Origin: Dyadobacter linearis
GTDB lineage: Bacteria > Bacteroidota > Bacteroidia > Cytophagales > Spirosomataceae
NCBI RefSeq assembly: GCF_907165045.1
Contig: NZ_CAJRAU010000009.1
Coordinates: 62,001-126,000 of the forward strand
Direction: 5' to 3'
DNA length: 64,000 nt
Each line of letters begins with the position of its first letter. Position 1 is the stretch's first letter. Shown piece after piece: positions 8,175 to 14,907 of the stretch. The translations under genes were made by a program, and so were the position numbers. The notes below the pieces were generated by a model. The model saw only the letters and a program-made list of their open reading frames with translations. It did no database searches and was not told the DNA's origin.

Positions 8175-8546
8175 TTAAAGAACCAATCGCTTATATTCTA
8201 ACCTACCACGCCCGAAGTTCACAAGCAATCCAAGTTTGTTACCTGAAACCTTCAAATAATTAATAGTTTGTGAGATATGTTCATTTGTCAGGCAGGACAC
8301 ACATTTCACTTCCAAAATAATTTTATCAAATACCACAAAATCAGCATAGAATCTATGCCGGAGTAGAATACCGCGAAAATAAACGAGATACTCTTTCTCG
8401 CGCTCGTAATATATCCGCGTTTGAGAAAAACAGAGTTCTAGCGCATCCTTGTAAACGATCTCTGCGAAACCATGGCCGAGTTCATTGTGCACTTCCATAC
8501 ACTGTCCGATCACCTGATACGCTTCTTCTTTGTGAAATAATTCCAT
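8175..8546 (-). CDS. GxxExxY family protein (PD-(D/E)XK nuclease-like)
   Basis: A 123-residue protein with the name-giving motif G26-F-A-E29-I-V-Y32 near the N terminus. A nuclease-like core follows, D69-X9-E79-X-K81 (ADFVVFDKIILEVKC), which matches the D...ExK pattern of the PD-(D/E)XK fold. No function has been established for this family as far as I know. The gene is single, has an inverted repeat on its 3' side, and lies between a DUF1080 gene and rnr with no obvious functional link. Confidence 0.88.
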   Translation of the reverse strand: MELFHKEEAYQVIGQCMEVHNELGHGFAEIVYKDALELCFSQTRIYYEREKEYLVYFRGILLRHRFYADFVVFDKIILEVKCVSCLTNEHISQTINYLKVSGNKLGLLVNFGRGRLEYKRLVL

Positions 8547-8610
8547 CTTGTCTAAGACTTTATATACTTAGACGAAAGAGTTGGGATTAAGTCACATTGG
8601 AAATGGATCA

Positions 8611-10977
8611 CTACCTCCGTTTCCGCTTGGGCTTCTCTGCTGACGATGAACTACTGGATTTTTTATTTCCGCGTGAAGACCTTGGTGCGCGCGATTCGTG
8701 CACCGCTGGTTTACGGACATTCGAGCGGCCTCCTCTGTTTTCACGGCTTGGGGAAGGTATAGTTCCTGCGAGATAAAGGTCCATACTGCGGCGGGCGAGG
8801 TTGGTATCTTTCACTTTTACCTTTACCTGATCTCCAAAAGTGTAAATCTTCTTTGTGCGCTGACCAATGATCCTGTAATTTTCTTTATCCAGCTCATAAT
8901 AGTCATCGCCAAGGTCAGTCATACGAATTAATCCTTCCGAAGCGGTTTCCGTGATCTCTACAAAAATCCCAAACTCAGTCACGCCCGTAATAATCCCGTC
9001 GAATTCTGCGTCAGGATCCATGGAGCTCATGAATTCAACCTGCTTATACTTAATTGAAGCGCGCTCAGCCTCTGCCGCAAGCCGCTCGCGTTCAGAGGAA
9101 TGCTTTGCTGCACTTTCGTACTCTTCCGGATTTACATTGGCGCCGCCATCAAGATAGTGCTGTAAAAGGCGATGTGCCATTACGTCAGGATATCGACGGA
9201 TCGGGGATGTGAAATGCGAATATCGCTCGAATGCCAGACCAAAGTGCCCATCATCCTGAGTTGAATACCGCGCCTTCGCCATCGTTCGGACTGCAAGTGA
9301 TTCGATCAGATTTTGTTCCGGTTTTCCTTCAACGCGGGCCAGCATCGCATTCATGGATTTGGCGATCTTATTCTCTTCCTCCACTTCCAGCTTGTGGCCC
9401 AGCTTGCCGACGAAAGTGGCAAACGTTTTCAGCCTTTCAATATCCGGCGCTTCGTGAATACGGTACACCATCGTGTTTTTATTCTCATCCTTTGACAAAG
9501 AATACACATATTCGGCAACCCGCTTGTTGGCGAGCAGCATAAACTCCTCGATCAGCTTGTTGGAATCGTGGCGCTCTTTCTGGTATATCCCCAGCGGTTT
9601 TCCGTTTTCGTCCAGTTTGAAGCGTACCTCCGGAGTCTCAAAGTTGATCGCTCCTTTTTTGAAACGCTCTGCACGAAGGATTTTAGCGAGTTTGTTAAGT
9701 GTAGCCAATTCGTTTGGAAAGTCTCCTTCACCAGAGTCCAGCACAGCCTGCGCCTCTTCGTAACTGAAACGTCTGTCCGAGTGGATTACCGTCCTGCCAA
9801 ACCATTCTTTCAGCAACTTACCTTTCGGGCTGATCTCAAATATGGCCGAAAACGCGAGCTTATCTTCATTTGGTCTTAGCGAGCAAAGGTTATTAGAGAG
9901 CTTTTCCGGAAGCATAGGAACCGTTCTGTCGACCAGATATACGGAAGTTGCCCGTCGATAAGCTTCTTTTTCCAGTTCGGTATTTGGTAGCACATAATGC
10001 GAAACGTCGGCAATATGTACGCCTACTTCCACCACTTCATCATCCAAATATCTCACAGACAATGCATCGTCAAAATCTTTGGCATCTACCGGGTCAATCG
10101 TGAATGTGAGCCAGTCGCGGATATCCCGGCGATTTGAAATCTCCTTTTTCGATATCTTATCAGAAATCTTATTCGCTTCTGCTTCAACGTGTTCGGGGAA
10201 ATGGTAAGGCAAGCCAAACTCCGCCAGGATCGCATGCATTTCTACATCATTATCTCCCGCCTTGCCCAGTACCGTCACAATTTCACCCGCCGCCTGGCTC
10301 CTTCTCGTCGGCCATTCCTTCACTTTTACAATGACCTTATCTCCGGTATTGGCATCCTTGGTTTCTTCCGGTTCAATGAAAATAGGGTCGAAAAGTTTCT
10401 TGTTATCGGGCTGCACAACGGCATAGCGCTGATTGATCTCGATGATACCGACTATATCCGCATTTTTCCGCTCTATAATATCCGTTACCCGGCCTTCAAC
10501 CCGACTTTTACCGGAATCACTCCTGCCTGAGTTGCGACTGTTTTTACTTAATGTCTGAACAGAAACAATATCCCCATCCCACGCACCATTCAGCAGCTCG
10601 GATTCAATGTAAATATCGTCATCGCGCCCTTCCACGATCACAAATGCAAACGATTTGTTCACACGGTCTACGCGGCCTGTCAGGTCTTTGTTTACAGGTT
10701 TATTTGCGCCTGCGGAATAGGTACCATTCTTATGATACGTAATCCGGCCCGCCTGTTCGAGTTCGTGCAATATCTCATTAAAAAGCACTCTCACTTTTTT
10801 ATCCTGTACCCCAAAATGATCGTGAACGTCGAACGGACGAAACTCCTGACCACCGTTCAGATCGAAGAATGCGGCTATATCTGCCTTCAAATTATCAATA
10901 TAGGAAACAATATGATGAGGAGCTTTTTGCTCCTTCTTTTCCCTTTCGGGCTTATTTTTTACTTTTTTATCTTTCAT
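8611..10977 (-). CDS. rnr: Ribonuclease R (3'-5' exoribonuclease)
   Basis: RNase R degrades structured RNA processively from the 3' end. The 788-residue protein has an N-terminal winged-helix/cold-shock region, the catalytic RNB domain with aspartates in DPVDAKDFDD (295-304), the late RNB motif HFTSPIRRYPDVMAHRLLQHY, and an S1 RNA-binding domain starting near DAEFDGIITGVTEFGIFVEI. The C-terminal tail is rich in Ser, Lys and Arg, as is common for RNase R. Start choice gives a lysine-rich N terminus (MKDKKVKNKPEREKK). The neighbours are not functionally related. Confidence 0.96.
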   Translation of the reverse strand: MKDKKVKNKPEREKKEQKAPHHIVSYIDNLKADIAAFFDLNGGQEFRPFDVHDHFGVQDKKVRVLFNEILHELEQAGRITYHKNGTYSAGANKPVNKDLTGRVDRVNKSFAFVIVEGRDDDIYIESELLNGAWDGDIVSVQTLSKNSRNSGRSDSGKSRVEGRVTDIIERKNADIVGIIEINQRYAVVQPDNKKLFDPIFIEPEETKDANTGDKVIVKVKEWPTRRSQAAGEIVTVLGKAGDNDVEMHAILAEFGLPYHFPEHVEAEANKISDKISKKEISNRRDIRDWLTFTIDPVDAKDFDDALSVRYLDDEVVEVGVHIADVSHYVLPNTELEKEAYRRATSVYLVDRTVPMLPEKLSNNLCSLRPNEDKLAFSAIFEISPKGKLLKEWFGRTVIHSDRRFSYEEAQAVLDSGEGDFPNELATLNKLAKILRAERFKKGAINFETPEVRFKLDENGKPLGIYQKERHDSNKLIEEFMLLANKRVAEYVYSLSKDENKNTMVYRIHEAPDIERLKTFATFVGKLGHKLEVEEENKIAKSMNAMLARVEGKPEQNLIESLAVRTMAKARYSTQDDGHFGLAFERYSHFTSPIRRYPDVMAHRLLQHYLDGGANVNPEEYESAAKHSSERERLAAEAERASIKYKQVEFMSSMDPDAEFDGIITGVTEFGIFVEITETASEGLIRMTDLGDDYYELDKENYRIIGQRTKKIYTFGDQVKVKVKDTNLARRSMDLYLAGTIPSPSRENRGGRSNVRKPAVHESRAPRSSRGNKKSSSSSSAEKPKRKRR

Positions 10978-11027
10978 TATTCTTTAAATTAATACCTGGC
11001 AACCTGTCAAGACCGCCGGGTGCAGAG

Positions 11028-11762
11028 TCAGCCGACCCTGGTAATGTTCTCTTCCTGAACAGCCTGGAAGCAATGCAAACGCAAATAAAGCTGTGCCAGC
11101 ACGACTACATCCTCCCTGCAATATCGGGAAATTTTTGCCAGATCATTTTCTTCATAATATACCTTGGTGACCTGGTCGCCGCTCATTTCGTTTTTACTGC
11201 CGGGAATATCGAAAACAGCAGCCAGCAGATCGAGCGAAGTATAGCTCTTGTAATCCCCGAATTTCCATAGATCCATCGTATCCTGGTGCAGGATTTCCCA
11301 CGGTTTTTTGCCAGTCATTTGAAGTGCTTTCGGTATTTCAATGCAATGGATCAGCATGCGGCGGCAGAGAAACGGGAAGTCAAATTCCTTGCCATTATGC
11401 GCGCAAAGTATAAGTTGGTCTGCGGGATATTTTTCAATCAATGCTTTAAACTGCCGCAACAAATCAGCCTCGTCGTCGCCCGAAAAGCTGCTTACTTTAA
11501 ATGCAAGTTCCTCATTTTCATTCCAGTAAAAAGCGCCGAATGCAATGCAAATAATCTTTCCAAATTCCGCGTAGATAGCGCCACGGTCGTAGAAATGTTC
11601 TGCATTAGTGAGAGAATCGTCGCCCCGTTTAAGACTTACCGCCTTTTTGTCCCAAAGTTTCTGCATCCGATCGGGCAGCTGTTCATAGGAAGCGTGCGAA
11701 CAAACTGTCTCAATGTCAAGGAGAAGGAAATTCTTAATGCGTCTTTTAAAATCTTCTGTCAT
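11028..11762 (-). CDS. Predicted 3'-5' exonuclease (DEDD, PolB exonuclease-like)
   Basis: The protein has the three Exo motifs of the RNase H-like DEDD superfamily: LLLDIET with D16 and E18, CAHNGKEFDFPFL in the middle, and YCREDVVVL near the C terminus. At 244 residues it carries no polymerase domain. This fits a stand-alone exonuclease family related to the proofreading domain of B-family polymerases. Its cellular role is unknown. Its 5' side is occupied by the large decamer repeat array beginning about 40 bases upstream of the ATG, so the array may lie within its leader or promoter region. Confidence 0.85.
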   Translation of the reverse strand: MTEDFKRRIKNFLLLDIETVCSHASYEQLPDRMQKLWDKKAVSLKRGDDSLTNAEHFYDRGAIYAEFGKIICIAFGAFYWNENEELAFKVSSFSGDDEADLLRQFKALIEKYPADQLILCAHNGKEFDFPFLCRRMLIHCIEIPKALQMTGKKPWEILHQDTMDLWKFGDYKSYTSLDLLAAVFDIPGSKNEMSGDQVTKVYYEENDLAKISRYCREDVVVLAQLYLRLHCFQAVQEENITRVG

Positions 11763-11800
11763 AGTGTGTTGGGTTATGGTTAGACGGTTTGGGTGAAATG

Positions 11801-12023
11801 TCGTCAGTGTTAGTCATTTATTGTCATTGGTTGTCATTTGTCGTCATTTATAGCCACTTATTGTCATTTATAGTGAATACTAAATAAATGTAAAACCTGA
11901 CTACCCAAGAACAATCCCGAACCACCCCGAACAACCCCGAACAACCAATGACCACCAATGACAACCAGTGACTACTAATGACCACCAATGACAACCAGTG
12001 ACTACCAATGACAAACCAATGAC
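11801..12023. repeat. Paired decamer repeat array A (inverted arms)
   Basis: The left arm (about 11801-11876) is a run of 10-base units of the form TTGTCATTGG, TTGTCATTTG, TCGTCATTTA, TAGCCACTTA, TTGTCATTTA. The right arm (about 11941-12023) consists of the reverse-complement type, ACAACCAATG, ACCACCAATG, ACAACCAGTG, ACTACTAATG and so on. Between them lies a second, different decamer run (CCCGAACAAC-like, about 11906-11945). The two arms can pair over much of their length. A second locus with the same design is at 48546-48716. Confidence 0.93.
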
Positions 12024-12041
12024 CCCCAATACCCCCCCAAA

Positions 12042-12455
12042 TCAATGATGCAAAACTCCCTGCAAACCAAGTGGTTCGATCGGGATCAGGTTGGCTTCTA
12101 TAATGCTGTCGGGGACGAATATAAACTTTTTATCGTAGATCTGATTTCCGATGAAGTAGCTGACCCAGAATTCGTTATTAAGGTGAAAAACGTCCGGCAT
12201 GATCGGTTCCACCACTACATGTGCGCCCGGCCCGATCTCTGCGAAAAAGTGCCTGAGCGTCGATGTTTTCTGATTAAAATCATTACCCAGCTCGCTGTTC
12301 CCGTATCCTTTTGAAGTGACGAATACATTCGTGACCGGCTCGTCATTCTTGTTGATCACAATTACATTCCATTCTTCACCTTCCTCCGCATTAATACTTC
12401 TGACAATCGCAACCTGTATTCCCTTTACGGGGTGAAATATGATATCTTTCTTCAT
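12042..12455 (-). CDS. Conserved hypothetical cytoplasmic protein
   Basis: I do not recognise the family. The 137-residue product has no signal peptide or membrane helix and looks like a small beta-rich soluble protein (VKGIQVAIVRSI, WNVIVINKND, NVFVTSKGYG, HVVVEPIMPDVF, FIFVPDSIIEANL). It is encoded on the same strand as lipB, with its ATG three bases after the lipB stop, so the two are probably co-transcribed. That spacing and the normal amino acid composition support a real gene. The stop codon lies about 20 bases from decamer array A. Confidence 0.75.
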   Translation of the reverse strand: MKKDIIFHPVKGIQVAIVRSINAEEGEEWNVIVINKNDEPVTNVFVTSKGYGNSELGNDFNQKTSTLRHFFAEIGPGAHVVVEPIMPDVFHLNNEFWVSYFIGNQIYDKKFIFVPDSIIEANLIPIEPLGLQGVLHH

Positions 12456-12458
12456 TCT

Positions 12459-13181
12459 TTATTCGTCTGTTAAATCCATCTGAAACAAATCTGCCAAATG
12501 GGTTTTTAAAATATTGGAAACTTCGCCGATGCTGACTTCTCTTCCCAACTCTTTCTGCATCGATGTCACTGCCTTATCCTCAATGCCGCAGGGGACGATA
12601 TTTCCGAAATAGGACAAGTCGGTATTCACATTTAGCGCAAATCCATGCATGGTAACCCAGCGACTGGCTTTTACGCCCAATGCACAAATTTTTCTTGGAT
12701 TCACCTGCGCCTCGTGATCAAGCCACACGCCCGTCAAGCCTTTGATTCTTCCGGCATCGATTTGATAATCTGCTAACGTGCGGATAATCGCCTCTTCGAG
12801 CATCCGCATATATAGATGAATATCGGTAAAAAAATTGTCCAGGTCAAGGATCGGGTAGCCTACTATCTGGCCCGGCCCGTGGTAGGTAATATCTCCGCCG
12901 CGATTGATTTTGTAGTATTTCGCCTGTTTCGCAGTCAAATCTTCTGTCGACAAAAGCAGGTGTTCTGGTTTGCCGCTTTTGCCCAACGTATAAACGTGAG
13001 GGTGCTGGCAAAAAAGCAGGATGTTGGGGGTCAATACTTTCTCTGCGTCGCTTAATATGCGGTTTTGAGTCTTTAAAGCGAGCGTTTCAGCAAAAATCCG
13101 TTCCTGATAATCCCACGCTTCCTGATAGTCAATCAGTCCGAGATCCCGGAAGGTTACCTGTTTATTGATGAGGGTATTCAT
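12459..13181 (-). CDS. lipB: Lipoyl(octanoyl) transferase LipB
   Basis: LipB moves octanoate from acyl carrier protein to lipoyl domains, the first step of endogenous lipoate synthesis. Diagnostic motifs are RGGDITYHGPGQIVGYPILD, GVKASRWVTMHGFALNVNTD with the catalytic lysine, and GNIVPCGI with the nucleophilic cysteine. The ATG at 13181 (MNTLINKQVTF) is preferred to an in-frame TTG at 13202. The resulting 240 residues fit the family. No lipA is adjacent; the only partner is the small unknown gene just downstream. Confidence 0.95.
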   Translation of the reverse strand: MNTLINKQVTFRDLGLIDYQEAWDYQERIFAETLALKTQNRILSDAEKVLTPNILLFCQHPHVYTLGKSGKPEHLLLSTEDLTAKQAKYYKINRGGDITYHGPGQIVGYPILDLDNFFTDIHLYMRMLEEAIIRTLADYQIDAGRIKGLTGVWLDHEAQVNPRKICALGVKASRWVTMHGFALNVNTDLSYFGNIVPCGIEDKAVTSMQKELGREVSIGEVSNILKTHLADLFQMDLTDE

Positions 13182-13353
13182 TGAAATATTGAAACTTGCC
13201 AATTATTTTTTTGTTTTACTTCTGAAATCGCGTGACTTTTATAAAAAGGCAACGTCTAAACCTATACCGCGGACAGAAGTATCTGAAATACTAACACTCA
13301 TTTCCAGTTAAAATGTTCGTTTGGAGCAAGTTTACAGTTAAACCTATTTTGAA

Positions 13354-13560
13354 ATGAAAGTAATGCTAGACATCAAAGACAGCAAGGCAGGTTTCGTGAT
13401 GGGTCTTTTACAAAGACTTCCTTTCGTTAAGGCTAAGCCCCTTTCTAAGTTTCAGGCTAAGGTTCTAGAAGACGTTGGTGACGCAGTCAATGAAATGCAT
13501 CTGATAAAAAAGGGTAGGCTTGCTGCAAAGGACGCGGAAGATCTTTTCCGTGAATTATAA
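13354..13560 (+). CDS. Antitoxin-like small protein without adjacent toxin
   Basis: This 68-residue protein begins MKVMLDIKDSKAGFVMGLLQ, continues PFVKAKPLS, and ends with a helix, KKGRLAAKDAEDLFREL. That pattern (short beta strand, KD-KA-F helix, FVK, and C-terminal KxGxLxAKxAxxLxxEL) is typical of many small Bacteroidota antitoxin-like proteins usually found beside a RelE/ParE-type toxin gene. Here the next gene, 35 bases downstream, is yraN and no toxin-sized frame is present. The gene could be an orphan antitoxin or a domesticated regulator. The assignment rests on pattern similarity only. Confidence 0.6.
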   Translation: MKVMLDIKDSKAGFVMGLLQRLPFVKAKPLSKFQAKVLEDVGDAVNEMHLIKKGRLAAKDAEDLFREL

Positions 13561-13595
13561 GGTTCTCGCCATTACAACCGAATATTTACCGTAAT

Positions 13596-13955
13596 ATGGC
13601 CGCACATAATGATACGGGGCATTGGGGCGAGGCGCAGGCTGCTGCTTTTTTGTTGGCAAAAGGTTTTGAGATAGTCGAGAAGAATTACCGCAATAGGCAC
13701 AAGGAGATTGATTTGATTTTACAAAAAGACAAAATGCTAATTTTTGTCGAAGTGAAAACGCGGAGCGGTACCGGTTATGGAATGCCCGAAGAGTTCGTCA
13801 ATCCGGCAAAAGCTAAACTCGTAATGCGCGCCGCAGAGAATTATATTTTCGACAAAGACTGGCATTTCGATGTGCGTTTTGACATTGTTTCTGTCCTTAT
13901 TTTACCAAACGGTGAAACCGAGATCCGGCATATCGAGGACGCTTTTTACAAATAG
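13596..13955 (+). CDS. yraN: YraN/UPF0102 family protein (Holliday-junction-resolvase-like fold)
   Basis: The 119-residue protein matches the UPF0102 pattern. It has GHWGEAQAAAFLLAKGFEIVEKN at the N terminus and the nuclease-like core EIDLILQKDKMLIFVEVKTR (D...E-V-K), followed by FVNPAKAKLVMRAAENYI. The family shares the fold of archaeal resolvases, but its function is not established. It follows the antitoxin-like gene on the same strand. Confidence 0.93.
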   Translation: MAAHNDTGHWGEAQAAAFLLAKGFEIVEKNYRNRHKEIDLILQKDKMLIFVEVKTRSGTGYGMPEEFVNPAKAKLVMRAAENYIFDKDWHFDVRFDIVSVLILPNGETEIRHIEDAFYK

Positions 13956-14036
13956 TAACCTGAGTATCTGACAAGTAGAATCCGTTTACAGGCAGATTTA
14001 AAAGGTAAATGCATTGCATTCCTAAATCCGCCTGTG

Positions 14037-14906
14037 ATGTTTCAAGATCTGTTGTTAAGTCGAAGAGAGTTGCTCCGGAAGTCTGCGCTAATGTGCCTTG
14101 CAGCCTCGCAGGACTGGGTTTTACCTGCTGCGCCCCGGTTTCAGTTGGGGGCCTGTGATTGGTCTGTCGGCAAAGCATTGAACCCGGAAGCTTTTGACAG
14201 GGCGACACAAATCGGGTTGCAAGGAATTCAGATCAGTTATAATACTTCCAAAGACCAGGCCGGACTTTCTGTCCCGGCTACATTACAGTTGATTAAAGAA
14301 GCTTCCAAGCGAACAGGCGTTAAAGTTTCAAGTCTTGCTATCGGAGAGTTAAATCGGGTACCCTACAAATCCGACCCGCGGACCGAAGAATGGGTCTGGA
14401 ATAGCGTCAATGCCGCAAAGGAGCTCGGCGTGAAAGTGATATTGCTGGCTTTTTTCTCGGATGGAGATTTGAGAAATGATGAAAAAGGTAAAAAAGCAGT
14501 TATTGAAAGACTAAAAAAAGTAGCATCGCATGCTGAAAAGCAAGGTATTACACTTGGAATTGAATCTTACCTCAGCGGGCAGGAGCATTTGGATATTATC
14601 CATGCAGTAGGTTCAAAAGCTGTCAAAGTTTATTACGATTTCAGAAATTCGGTCGACGCCGGTCACGACATTTTCAAGGAAATTCCGATGCTCGGAAAGG
14701 AAATGATCTGTGAGATTCATATGAAGGAAAACGGCCAGCGGCTTGGCCAAGGCACGTTAGACTGGCCAAGAATAGCAGAGGCGGTCAAAAAAATAGATTA
14801 TTCCGGCTGGATGCAAATCGAAGGTGCTACCCCGCCCGGTGCTGATCTCGTCGAATCTTATCAGCAAAACCGTACTTATCTCGAAAGCCTTTTCTCCTTC
14901 AAATGA
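14037..14906 (+). CDS. Tat-exported sugar phosphate isomerase/epimerase (TIM barrel)
   Basis: The protein belongs to the xylose-isomerase-like TIM-barrel family: GIQISYNTS, TGVKVSSLAIGELN, LGVKVILLAFFSDG, ITLGIESYLSGQEH, KVYYDFRNSVDAGHD and ICEIHMKENGQRLGQGTLDWP follow the barrel strands and supply the metal-binding Glu, Asp and His residues. The N terminus (SRRELLRKSALMCLAAS) contains a twin-arginine-like motif, so periplasmic export is likely. The ATG at 14037 is chosen over the overlapping GTG at 14034. The stop is one base before the start of the PVC-type cytochrome gene, a strong sign of a two-gene operon acting on an extracytoplasmic sugar. The substrate is unknown. Confidence 0.88.
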   Translation: MFQDLLLSRRELLRKSALMCLAASQDWVLPAAPRFQLGACDWSVGKALNPEAFDRATQIGLQGIQISYNTSKDQAGLSVPATLQLIKEASKRTGVKVSSLAIGELNRVPYKSDPRTEEWVWNSVNAAKELGVKVILLAFFSDGDLRNDEKGKKAVIERLKKVASHAEKQGITLGIESYLSGQEHLDIIHAVGSKAVKVYYDFRNSVDAGHDIFKEIPMLGKEMICEIHMKENGQRLGQGTLDWPRIAEAVKKIDYSGWMQIEGATPPGADLVESYQQNRTYLESLFSFK

Positions 14907-14907
14907 T

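Noticed and set aside
11801-12023. CRISPR array interpretation of the decamer repeats
   Set aside because: Units are 10 bases without unique spacers and no cas genes are nearby.
11848-12045. Minus-strand open frame of 65 codons inside array A, giving repeated SHWLSLVVI-like peptides
   Set aside because: It is the translation of the decamer array read on the other strand; the 10-base period cycles through frames and there is no ribosome binding site.
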